From contig JAFALA010000026.1 in the NCBI GenBank assembly GCA_019234815.1, forward strand, positions 1-50,018: a stretch of DNA of 50,018 nt. The letters run 5' to 3'. The notes under the pieces were generated by a model. It saw nothing but the letters and a program-made list of their open reading frames with translations. It had not been told where the DNA came from and did no database searches. Shown here piece by piece: positions 1 through 7,729 of the stretch; the stretch's first letter is position 1, and every line of letters starts with the position of its first letter. The position numbers and the translations under genes are program-made. Origin of the DNA: Burkholderiaceae bacterium (GTDB taxonomy: Bacteria; Pseudomonadota; Gammaproteobacteria; Burkholderiales; Burkholderiaceae_C).

Positions 1-492
<492 letters not shown>

Positions 493-515
493 GGCTTCAC
501 GAAGGACATCTGGGC

Positions 516-1352
516 ATGAGCTTCATCCAGCAACTGCAGGCCGCCGAGCGACTCAACGACTCCATGCTGTGCGTGGGCCTGGACCCGGAGCCGGCCAAGT
601 TTCCGGGCGACTGGAAGGGCGACGCGTCGCGCATCTTCGACTTCTGCGCCGCCATCGTCGACGCCACCAAAGATCTGGTGCTGGCCTTCAAGCCGCAGAT
701 TGCCTACTTCGCCGCTCACCGCGCCGAAGACCAGCTCGAGCGCCTGATGGCGCACATCAAGCGCGTTGCGCCGGCCGTGCCCGTCATCTTGGATGCCAAG
801 CGCGGCGACATCGGCTCGACCGCCGAGCAGTATGCGCGTGAAGCCTTCGTCCGCTACCAGGCCGACGCCGTGACGCTCTCGCCCTTCATGGGCTTCGATT
901 CGATCGAGCCCTATCTGCGCTACGGCGACAAGGGCGCGATCGTGCTGTGCCGCACCTCCAATCCCGGCGGCAGTGACTGGCAGAACCAGCGCCTGGCCGA
1001 CGTGCCGGGCCAGCCGCGCCTCTATGAGCACCTCGCGCACCTGGCGCAGACCGAGTGGAACAAGAACGGGCAGCTCGGCCTGGTGGTGGGCGCCACCTTC
1101 CCAGCAGAAATCGCCCGCGTGCGCGAACTCGCACCGACCCTGCCGCTGCTGATCCCCGGCGTTGGCGCACAGGGCGGCGACGCCGCGGCCACCGTCAAGG
1201 CCGGTTGGCGCGGCGATGCACAAGGCAGTACCGGCATGATCGCCGTCAACTCCTCGCGCGCCGTGCTGTACGCCAGCGCCGGCGCGGACTTTGCGGCCGC
1301 GGCCCGCCAGGTGGCGCAGGCCACGCGGCTGCAGCTGAACGCGGCGCGTTGA
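516..1352 (+). CDS. pyrF: Orotidine 5'-phosphate decarboxylase
   Basis: Converts OMP to UMP, the last step of de novo pyrimidine synthesis, in the cytoplasm. The protein has 278 residues, the length of the longer PyrF subfamily found in many beta- and actinobacteria rather than the ~235-residue E. coli type. The catalytic motif is readable as [11 protein letters not shown] at residues 92-102, with Lys95 and Asp98 as the active-site Lys/Asp pair. A phosphate-binding segment near residue 210 reads [11 protein letters not shown]. The start ATG is the first in frame and lies 23 bases after purB, so the two may be co-transcribed. No terminator is evident in the ~90 bases that follow. Confidence 0.96.
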   Translation: MSFIQQLQAAERLNDSMLCVGLDPEPAKFPGDWKGDASRIFDFCAAIVDATKDLVLAFKPQIAYFAAHRAEDQLERLMAHIKRVAPAVPVILDAKRGDIGSTAEQYAREAFVRYQADAVTLSPFMGFDSIEPYLRYGDKGAIVLCRTSNPGGSDWQNQRLADVPGQPRLYEHLAHLAQTEWNKNGQLGLVVGATFPAEIARVRELAPTLPLLIPGVGAQGGDAAATVKAGWRGDAQGSTGMIAVNSSRAVLYASAGADFAAAARQVAQATRLQLNAAR

Positions 1353-1443
1353 AGACGTCTGAGGGTCAGAACGGGTAGGCAAGGCCCCGGGCCTGGTGGA
1401 AACTTGATCGGTTCGGCCGGCGCGACGATCCGGCTCGCATGGA

Positions 1444-4400
1444 GTGGTCATCATTGTGAGCAAGGATACGCTTGACGATTTGAGCAGCCTGGTCGGGCAA
1501 GACCTGACCCCAGGAGAGCACAAGCCCGCACTGGAGCGCAGCCTGCGCTGGCGTTCCGCCCGCTGGCTGATGTCGTCGGGCGCGCTGATCTGCGGCCTGT
1601 TGGCGCTGGTGCTGTGGGCCAGCCGCCAGGCGGGAGAGCCTTTCGGCGGCTGGCTGCCGCCGGGGCTGGCTTTGGCCATCAGCGCCCTGGGCGCCTTGGC
1701 GGCGTACCGGATGCCGGTGGAGCGCGCCATTGCCTCTGTCAGCATCTTCATGGCCCTGGTGATCGCCCTGGCGCTGGGCGTGGCCTATTCGCGCCATGCC
1801 GGCCTGGTGTCCCTGGGACTCGGTGTGCTGGGCTTGATGGTGGCCCTGGGCACCGCCATGGCGGGACTGCGTGCCGGCCTGGGCCTGTTCGGCCTCGGCG
1901 CCTCGGGTCTGCTGGGGCTGGCCTGGGCCGAATGGAGCGGCCGGCTGACTGCGGAAGGGACCGGCGGCGCCGATCTCGTCACGCCGCTGGTGGCGCAATT
2001 CGTGCTGCTGGGCGCGGGCCTGGTGGTGGGCGTGGGCACGCTGCGGCTGGTCAAGCGCTCCCTGCTGGAGGCCAGCGAACGCAACGCGCGTTTCCGGCAC
2101 CTGCTCAGCATGGCGGCCGATTGGTACTGGGAGATGGACCGCGAATTCCGCTTCACGCAGCTGGCCGAGCACCGGCCGGGCATCTCGGGCCTGCCGGCCA
2201 AGGTCCGCATCGGCAAGGCCCCCTGGGAGCTGGAGATGGGCCTGTCCGACGAGGACATGGACGCCCACCGTGCCGACCTGGAATCGCATCGACCGTTCCG
2301 CGGCCTGGTGGCGCGGCGCGTGGCCGAGGGCGGGCAGGTTCGCTACGTCTCGGTCAGCGGCGAGCCGCGCTTTGATGCGGACGGCAACTTCAGGGGCTAT
2401 TGGGGCGTGGGCCGCGACGTGACCGACGAAGTCCAGGCCGAGCAGGCCATCGTCGCCACCGAGACACGCTACCGCGAGCTGTTCCGCCGCTCGCCGTCGC
2501 CGCTGGTGCTGCACCGCTGGGGCCGGGTGATCGACGCCAATCCGGCGGCCATGGCCATGTTCGGCTACACGCAGCGCTCCAGCATGATCGGACAGGACCT
2601 GTTCACGCACTATGAGCCGGGCGACGACGAACGCGCCCGCCACCGTTCGGGCAAGATCGAGTCCATGCCGGTCGGCGCCATGCTGCCGATGGCCGAATTC
2701 CGTTTGCGCACGTTGTCGCGCCGCCGCCGCCTGGTGCAGGTCACCAGCGTGCGCGTTGACGCCGCCAGCGGTCCCGCCACCCTGTCGTTCTTCATCGACC
2801 AGACCGAGCAGTCGCGCGCGCAGGAGGCCTTGCGCCGCTCCGAAGGCCTGCTCTCGCACCTGGTGGCGACCAGCCCCGACGTGATCACGCTGACCGAGCT
2901 CAACTCGGGCCGCTACGCCATGGTCAACAAGACCTTCGAGCACCTGTCCGGCTACACCGCCGAGGAGGTGCTGGGCCGCACCGCGGAAGAGATCGGCATC
3001 TGGAGCGACATGACCGAGCGCGCGCACCTGACCGAGGGCATCGAGCAGAACGGCCGCATCATCGACATGCCCGCGACCTTCCAGAACAAGACGGGCGAGG
3101 ACTTGTCCATGCTGGTGTCGGCGGCGCCGTTCCAGATGGATGGGCAGTCCTATGTGGTGATCAATGCCCGTGACGTCACCGAGACCGAGAAGACGCGCCT
3201 GGTGCACTCAGCCATTCTCGAAAACGCCTCGATCGGCATCACCTTGACGCGCGACCAGCAGTTCGTGCAGGTCAACCGCCTGGTGGAGCACATGTTCGGT
3301 TGGCCCGAAGGCGGCCTGCTCGGGCAGCACGCCAGCGTGGTCTGGCCCAGCGCCGACGACTACGAGGCGGTGGACGCCGAGATCGGCGTCCGTCTGGCGG
3401 CTCGCGAGCAGGTCGAGATCGAGCGCATCATGAAGCGGCGCGATGGCAGCACCTTCTGGTGCCGCATGCTGGCCAAGGCGGTCGACCCCAACCATCCCAG
3501 CCGCGGCGGCACGATCTGGATTCTGGAAGACGTGACCGAGAAGCGCCGCGTCGAAGCCGCGCTGGCCCAGGCCAAGGACGAAGCGCAGGCGGCCAACCGC
3601 GCCAAGAGCGCCTTCCTGGCCAATACCAGCCACGAACTGCGCACGCCGCTCAACGGCCTGGTGGGCCTGGCGCGCCTGTTGCAGCAGCCGGACCTTACCG
3701 AGACGGTGCGGCGCAGCTACCTCGACCAGATGCTGGACAGCGCCGAGAGCCTGTCCGGGCTGATTTCCGACATCCTCGACCTGTCCAAGATCGAGGCCGG
3801 GCGCCTCACGCTGGAGTCGGTGCCGTTCGCCTTGCGAGACATGCTCTCGACCATGCGCTTCGCCTACCTGACCCTGGCGCAGGCGCGTGGCCTGAGCTTC
3901 GGCATCGACGTCGACGAAAGCGTGCCTGCCTGGGTGATCGGCGACCCGGTGCGCACGCGCCAGATTTTGTCGAACTACCTGTCCAACGCGCTCAAGTTCA
4001 CCGAAAAGGGCGCGGTCACGGTGCATGTCACGCAGATCCGCGACGAGCGCCTGCGCATCGCCGTCAGCGACACCGGCCCGGGCATTTCTTACGACCTGCA
4101 CGAGCGCCTGTTCCAGCCCTTCACGCAGGCTGACGAGTCGACCACGCGGCGCTACGGTGGCACGGGCCTGGGATTGTCGATCTGCCGCGAGCTGGCCACG
4201 CTGATGGGCGGCGAGGTCGGCGTCAATTCCTCGCCCGGCCAGGGCGCCACCTTCTGGGCCGAGCTGCCGCTGCCGGCCGCGCCCGCGCCGATTGCCAACC
4301 AGTTCCGCGACGCCGGCGAGTCGCGCGACAACAGCCAGCTCAAGGGCCAGCGCGTGCTGATGGTGGAGGACAACCCCGTCAACATGATGATCGCCGTCGC

Positions 4401-4755
4401 CCTGCTCGAGCAATGGGGGCTGGAGGTCTCGCAGGCCAGCGACGGCAGTCAGGCGGTGGAGGCCATCCATGCCTCCGCCAGCATGGGCAAGCCCTTCGAC
4501 ATGGTGCTGATGGATGTGCAAATGCCGGTGATGAGCGGCCACGAGGCGACGCGCCTGATCCGCCGGCGCTTCAATGCCGAGCAGCTGCCCATCGTCGCGC
4601 TGACCGCCGCCGCCCTGGTCAACGAGCGCGACGAAGCGCTGCTGGCCGGCATGAACGAATTCCTGACCAAGCCCATCGACGCGCCGCGCCTGCACCAGGT
4701 GCTGGTGCGTCTGATCGGGCAGCGGGACGGCGACAAGCAGGCGGGTCGAGCCTGA
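1444..4755 (+). CDS. Membrane-bound hybrid sensor histidine kinase with four PAS domains
   Basis: A large sensor kinase of 1103 residues. Six hydrophobic helices fill residues ~41-201 and resemble an integral-membrane sensor module of MASE type. Four PAS-like domains follow (~215-335, ~345-465, ~470-585, ~590-705), several ending in the DVTE-type cap. The HisKA dimerisation region has the H-box SHELRTPLNG with phospho-acceptor His730. A HATPase_c domain follows with DTGPGIS and GGTGLGLSIC boxes. A C-terminal receiver domain (~970-1090) carries the phospho-acceptor Asp1024 in LMDVQMPVMSG and a conserved KP pair near the end. There is no separate response regulator next door, so output is likely through an Hpt protein elsewhere. 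The signal sensed cannot be read from sequence. The start is GTG at 1444, or GTG at 1456 with GGAG 11 bases upstream. Confidence 0.9.
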   Translation: MVIIVSKDTLDDLSSLVGQDLTPGEHKPALERSLRWRSARWLMSSGALICGLLALVLWASRQAGEPFGGWLPPGLALAISALGALAAYRMPVERAIASVSIFMALVIALALGVAYSRHAGLVSLGLGVLGLMVALGTAMAGLRAGLGLFGLGASGLLGLAWAEWSGRLTAEGTGGADLVTPLVAQFVLLGAGLVVGVGTLRLVKRSLLEASERNARFRHLLSMAADWYWEMDREFRFTQLAEHRPGISGLPAKVRIGKAPWELEMGLSDEDMDAHRADLESHRPFRGLVARRVAEGGQVRYVSVSGEPRFDADGNFRGYWGVGRDVTDEVQAEQAIVATETRYRELFRRSPSPLVLHRWGRVIDANPAAMAMFGYTQRSSMIGQDLFTHYEPGDDERARHRSGKIESMPVGAMLPMAEFRLRTLSRRRRLVQVTSVRVDAASGPATLSFFIDQTEQSRAQEALRRSEGLLSHLVATSPDVITLTELNSGRYAMVNKTFEHLSGYTAEEVLGRTAEEIGIWSDMTERAHLTEGIEQNGRIIDMPATFQNKTGEDLSMLVSAAPFQMDGQSYVVINARDVTETEKTRLVHSAILENASIGITLTRDQQFVQVNRLVEHMFGWPEGGLLGQHASVVWPSADDYEAVDAEIGVRLAAREQVEIERIMKRRDGSTFWCRMLAKAVDPNHPSRGGTIWILEDVTEKRRVEAALAQAKDEAQAANRAKSAFLANTSHELRTPLNGLVGLARLLQQPDLTETVRRSYLDQMLDSAESLSGLISDILDLSKIEAGRLTLESVPFALRDMLSTMRFAYLTLAQARGLSFGIDVDESVPAWVIGDPVRTRQILSNYLSNALKFTEKGAVTVHVTQIRDERLRIAVSDTGPGISYDLHERLFQPFTQADESTTRRYGGTGLGLSICRELATLMGGEVGVNSSPGQGATFWAELPLPAAPAPIANQFRDAGESRDNSQLKGQRVLMVEDNPVNMMIAVALLEQWGLEVSQASDGSQAVEAIHASASMGKPFDMVLMDVQMPVMSGHEATRLIRRRFNAEQLPIVALTAAALVNERDEALLAGMNEFLTKPIDAPRLHQVLVRLIGQRDGDKQAGRA

Positions 4756-4782
4756 CAAAGGCGAAGAGGCGACAATAGGACC

Positions 4783-5505
4783 ATGATCCAAGACGCCTCT
4801 CCCATCGACACCCTGATCTGGCTGCCCAACGCCGGCAAGCCGGATTTGCTGTTCGTGCTCTTGCACGGCGCTGGTGCCGATGCCGAGCAGATGCGGCCTC
4901 TGGCCGAGGCCTTGCGCGCCCAGTATCCGCAGGCTGCGGTGGTCAGCCTGAACGGACCGCAGGCGTTCGATGCCATCCCCGGCGGCGGCAGCGGCCAGCA
5001 GTGGTATTCGCTGCGCGGCGCCAACGACGACAACCACGGCGAACGCGTGGCCGAGGCGCTGCCGGGCTTGATCCAGGAGCTGCGCCGCCTGGCGACGCAG
5101 TTCGACCTGGCCTGGGAGCGGGTCGCCCTGGGCGGTTTTTCGCAAGGAGCGGTGATGGCGCTGGAGGCGGTGCAGGCCGAGGTCCAGCTGGTTGGGCGTG
5201 TGCTGGCCTTCAGCGGCGCGTACGCGGGCAGCCCGGACCATGCGCCCTTCGAGGTCTGCGTGCATCTTCTGCACGGCATGAAGGATGTGGTGCTGCCCTA
5301 TCAGGACCAGGTCGATGCCGCGCGGCGCCTGGTGTCCCTGGGCGGGGACGTGACCGCCGATATCCTGCCCGGCATCGGCCATGAGTTGCACCCGGCGCTG
5401 ATCGAAAAAGCCATGGAACAGCTGCGGACCTTTGTGCCGGCGCGTTTGTGGCGGGCAGCCGTGCAGGCCGCCGAAGAGCAGGGCCTGAAGCCTCCGCTGC
5501 ATTGA
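4783..5505 (+). CDS. ypfH: Alpha/beta-hydrolase, YpfH/phospholipase-carboxylesterase family
   Basis: A 240-residue serine esterase of the phospholipase/carboxylesterase family (YpfH type). The fold landmarks are the oxyanion-hole segment LLHGAGADAEQ near residue 27 and the nucleophile elbow GGFSQGAV with Ser120. Asp168 (in GMKDVVLPY) and His200 (in GIGHELHP) complete a Ser-Asp-His triad. The physiological substrate is not known; family members act on short acyl esters in vitro. The gene starts 27 bases after the hybrid kinase and may be read from the same transcript. It runs convergently into the amidotransferase gene with only 24 bases between the stop codons and no clear terminator. Confidence 0.85.
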   Translation: MIQDASPIDTLIWLPNAGKPDLLFVLLHGAGADAEQMRPLAEALRAQYPQAAVVSLNGPQAFDAIPGGGSGQQWYSLRGANDDNHGERVAEALPGLIQELRRLATQFDLAWERVALGGFSQGAVMALEAVQAEVQLVGRVLAFSGAYAGSPDHAPFEVCVHLLHGMKDVVLPYQDQVDAARRLVSLGGDVTADILPGIGHELHPALIEKAMEQLRTFVPARLWRAAVQAAEEQGLKPPLH

Positions 5506-5529
5506 CCCGGTGACCCGGCTCTGGCGATT

Positions 5530-6285
5530 TCAGCGGAACAGATCGCCGTCCACGAAGACCTTCAGCTCACCGGGCTGGATCGGCACCCAGGCCTCGCCGC
5601 GCGTCAGCGGCTCGGTGGCAATCAGGGCCACGCGGTCGCGCTCGCTGGTGAGCGCGCCGAAGTCCACGCTCAGGTCCTCGTCCTGCAGGTGCGCGTGTCC
5701 GAAGGGGTGGCGGCGCAGCAGGTAGTGCAGTTGCGTGCTGCCATGGGCCCACAGTGCCTGCCCGTTGGACAGCAGCATGTTGAAGGTGCCGTAGACGTTG
5801 AGCCGCGGCATCAACTCGCGCAGCGTGTGGCTGAGCTCCTCGACGCCGGGTACGCCGCAATGCGCCTTGGCCAGTTCCTGCATCAGCCAGCAGAAGGCTC
5901 GCTCGGAGTCGGTCTCCCCGACCGGCTTGAAGGCGCCGTGCAGGCGCGGATGGAAGTCCTTCAGGTTGCCGTTGTGGGCAAACACCCAGTAGCGGCCCCA
6001 GAGCTCGCGCACGAAGGGGTGTGTGTTCTCCAGCGCTACCTGTCCTTGCGTGGCCTTGCGGATATGGGCGATGACGTTGTCGCTCTTGATCGGATAGACC
6101 TTCACCAACTCGGCCAGCGGCGAGACGCGGGCGCTGTGGTGGTCGACAAAATGGCGCAGGCCCCGGCCCTCGAAGAAGGCGATGCCGAAGCCGTCCTTGT
6201 GTTCGTCGGCGCGCGTGGCCAGGCCGGTGAAGCTGAACATCACATCGGTCGGCGTATTCGTGTTCATGCCGAGCAGCTGGCACAT
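5530..6285 (-). CDS. yafJ: Class II glutamine amidotransferase, YafJ type
   Basis: A stand-alone class II (Ntn-type) glutamine amidotransferase domain of 251 residues, similar to E. coli YafJ. The nucleophile is Cys2, exposed after removal of Met1 (the protein begins MCQLLGMN). Further family landmarks are HKDGFGIAFFEG, the HIRKATQG box, and AHNGNLKDF, which forms part of the glutamine pocket. No synthase domain is attached, so the acceptor of the ammonia is unknown. The start codon fits the strict position of the catalytic Cys. The gene lies immediately downstream (46 bases) of the flavoprotein gene on the same strand and is probably co-transcribed with it. Confidence 0.88.
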   Translation of the reverse strand: MCQLLGMNTNTPTDVMFSFTGLATRADEHKDGFGIAFFEGRGLRHFVDHHSARVSPLAELVKVYPIKSDNVIAHIRKATQGQVALENTHPFVRELWGRYWVFAHNGNLKDFHPRLHGAFKPVGETDSERAFCWLMQELAKAHCGVPGVEELSHTLRELMPRLNVYGTFNMLLSNGQALWAHGSTQLHYLLRRHPFGHAHLQDEDLSVDFGALTSERDRVALIATEPLTRGEAWVPIQPGELKVFVDGDLFR

Positions 6286-6331
6286 GGCGAAATTCTGGCG
6301 TTGGAGCGTGAAGTTGGGGGGCAGCGAGAGC

Positions 6332-7585
6332 TTAGTCCAGAAACAGTCGCTTCATGCCCTTGAGGCTGAACGGATTGCCGGGATTGCTGGTTTCGTTCAG
6401 CACGCCGCTCAGGCGACTCAACACGCTTTGGCTGCGCTGCGCGCGCCAGACCACCAGATCGGCCAGCCAGGGCAAGGCGTTGACGCGGTTGGCGCGCTCG
6501 TAAAGCCGGTAGCGCGGCTGCAACTTTCGCAGACCCTGCTCATAGTGCTCGCGCACCTGCGCGTCGCCCTGCGGTGCGGCCCCGCGCGAGGCGATCAAGG
6601 CCTCGGCGGCCAGCATGCCGGTCTCCATGGCCTTGCCTATGCCCTCGCCGGTGAAGGAATAGGTGGTGCCCGCGGCTTCGCCGATCACCATCAGGCCGGA
6701 GCGGCTCCAGCGCGCGCCGTTCAGGGTGAAGCGCATGGGCGCGCCCTTGAGCTCTCCCGTCAGCCTGCCTTCGCGCATCAGCGTTGCGGCGGGCGGGTAG
6801 TGCTTGCAAAAGGCGTCGAAGATGGCGCGCAGGTTCAGGTCCTTCTTTGCACCCTTGCCACTACTCAGCGTGCGGTGGCTGTCGGCCACGATCACGCCCA
6901 CGTTGAAGCAGGCGCCCGGCGCCGGAAAGATCCAGCCGTAGCCCGGCCGCACGGCGCGGCTCCAGACCATGTCCATCATCGGCATCTGCTCGACCAGCGC
7001 GGGTGCATGCACATAACCGCGCAAGGCCACGCCGCTGGGCGTGTGCCGCTCGCAAACGCCGGCCAGCTGCAGCGGCTTGGGATTGGCGCCCGTGGCCAGC
7101 AAGACCCAGCTGGCCCGGATCTCCACGCTCTGATCGCCATGCTTGAAGCGGGCACCCGTCACGCGGCCAGAGGCGTCTTCCAGCACGCCCTCGAAGCGGC
7201 ACGGCGCCAGGAAGCGCGCGCCGGCATCCACCGCGCCGCGCGCCAGAATCTCATCGAGCGCCTTGCGCGGCAGCACCGCCAGCTCGCCGGGCACATCGAC
7301 GCGCCCGCCGCGCGGGCCGATGCAGCCGATGTGCGTCACCGGACGCGCCTGGGCCAGGACTTGGTCCAGCAGCCCGAGGCGCCGCAAGGCGTGGTGCGTG
7401 TCGGGCACCAGCCCGTCGCCGCAGACCTTGTCGCGGCCCATGGGCTGCTGGTCGACCAGCAGCACGTCGACACCCGCCTGCGCCAGCATGCGCGCCGCGG
7501 CACTGCCTGCGGGGCCGGCGCCGATGACGAGGGTGTGGCAGCTGAAATCCGTGCGGGACAGGCTGCTGAGCGAGGGCATGGTCAT
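6332..7585 (-). CDS. Geranylgeranyl-reductase-family FAD-dependent oxidoreductase
   Basis: A 417-residue flavoprotein. The N-terminus has a Rossmann FAD-binding motif reading VIGAGPAGSAAARML. It is followed by a GRDKVCGDGLVP segment typical of the geranylgeranyl reductase/ChlP-like family, and a second FAD contact, GEAAGTTYSFTGEGIG, in the C-terminal third. Family members reduce isoprenoid double bonds or hydroxylate aromatic substrates. There are no pigment or archaeal-lipid genes here, so the substrate is open. I chose the ATG at 7585 (an alternative ATG is at 7579) over a TTG further upstream because homologues usually start close to the Rossmann strand. No strong Shine-Dalgarno is visible. 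The yafJ-like gene follows on the same strand. Confidence 0.82.
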   Translation of the reverse strand: MTMPSLSSLSRTDFSCHTLVIGAGPAGSAAARMLAQAGVDVLLVDQQPMGRDKVCGDGLVPDTHHALRRLGLLDQVLAQARPVTHIGCIGPRGGRVDVPGELAVLPRKALDEILARGAVDAGARFLAPCRFEGVLEDASGRVTGARFKHGDQSVEIRASWVLLATGANPKPLQLAGVCERHTPSGVALRGYVHAPALVEQMPMMDMVWSRAVRPGYGWIFPAPGACFNVGVIVADSHRTLSSGKGAKKDLNLRAIFDAFCKHYPPAATLMREGRLTGELKGAPMRFTLNGARWSRSGLMVIGEAAGTTYSFTGEGIGKAMETGMLAAEALIASRGAAPQGDAQVREHYEQGLRKLQPRYRLYERANRVNALPWLADLVVWRAQRSQSVLSRLSGVLNETSNPGNPFSLKGMKRLFLD

Positions 7586-7665
7586 GTCAAGTCGTGTTGG
7601 CCGTGACGCCAAGAAACGGGTCGGATGGCGCGCATTCTAGGGTTGTGCTGTGAATGGTTGGAGAC

Positions 7666-7700
7666 AAAAAAGCCTGCGGCGGGACAGACCCTTGGCAGGC
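7666..7700 (-). terminator. Intrinsic terminator of the TonB-receptor gene
   Basis: Arms GCCTGC (7672-7677) and GCAGGC (7695-7700) pair, and the loop holds a further GGG/CCC stem. Read on the minus strand the hairpin is followed directly by six T (7666-7671), 30 bases beyond the receptor stop codon. A second GC-rich hairpin, GCGCCGC/GCGGCGC with a 3-base loop (7710-7726), precedes it. Confidence 0.75.
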
Positions 7701-7729
7701 GTCGGGGATGCGCCGCTTGGCGGCGCGGC

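Noticed and set aside
1366-5502. Long minus-strand open frames (about 613 and 764 codons) opposite the hybrid kinase and esterase
   Set aside because: They are low-complexity Gln/His/Arg/Ala-rich translations caused by GC-rich third positions on the coding strand. They lack domains, and the plus-strand proteins have clear motifs.
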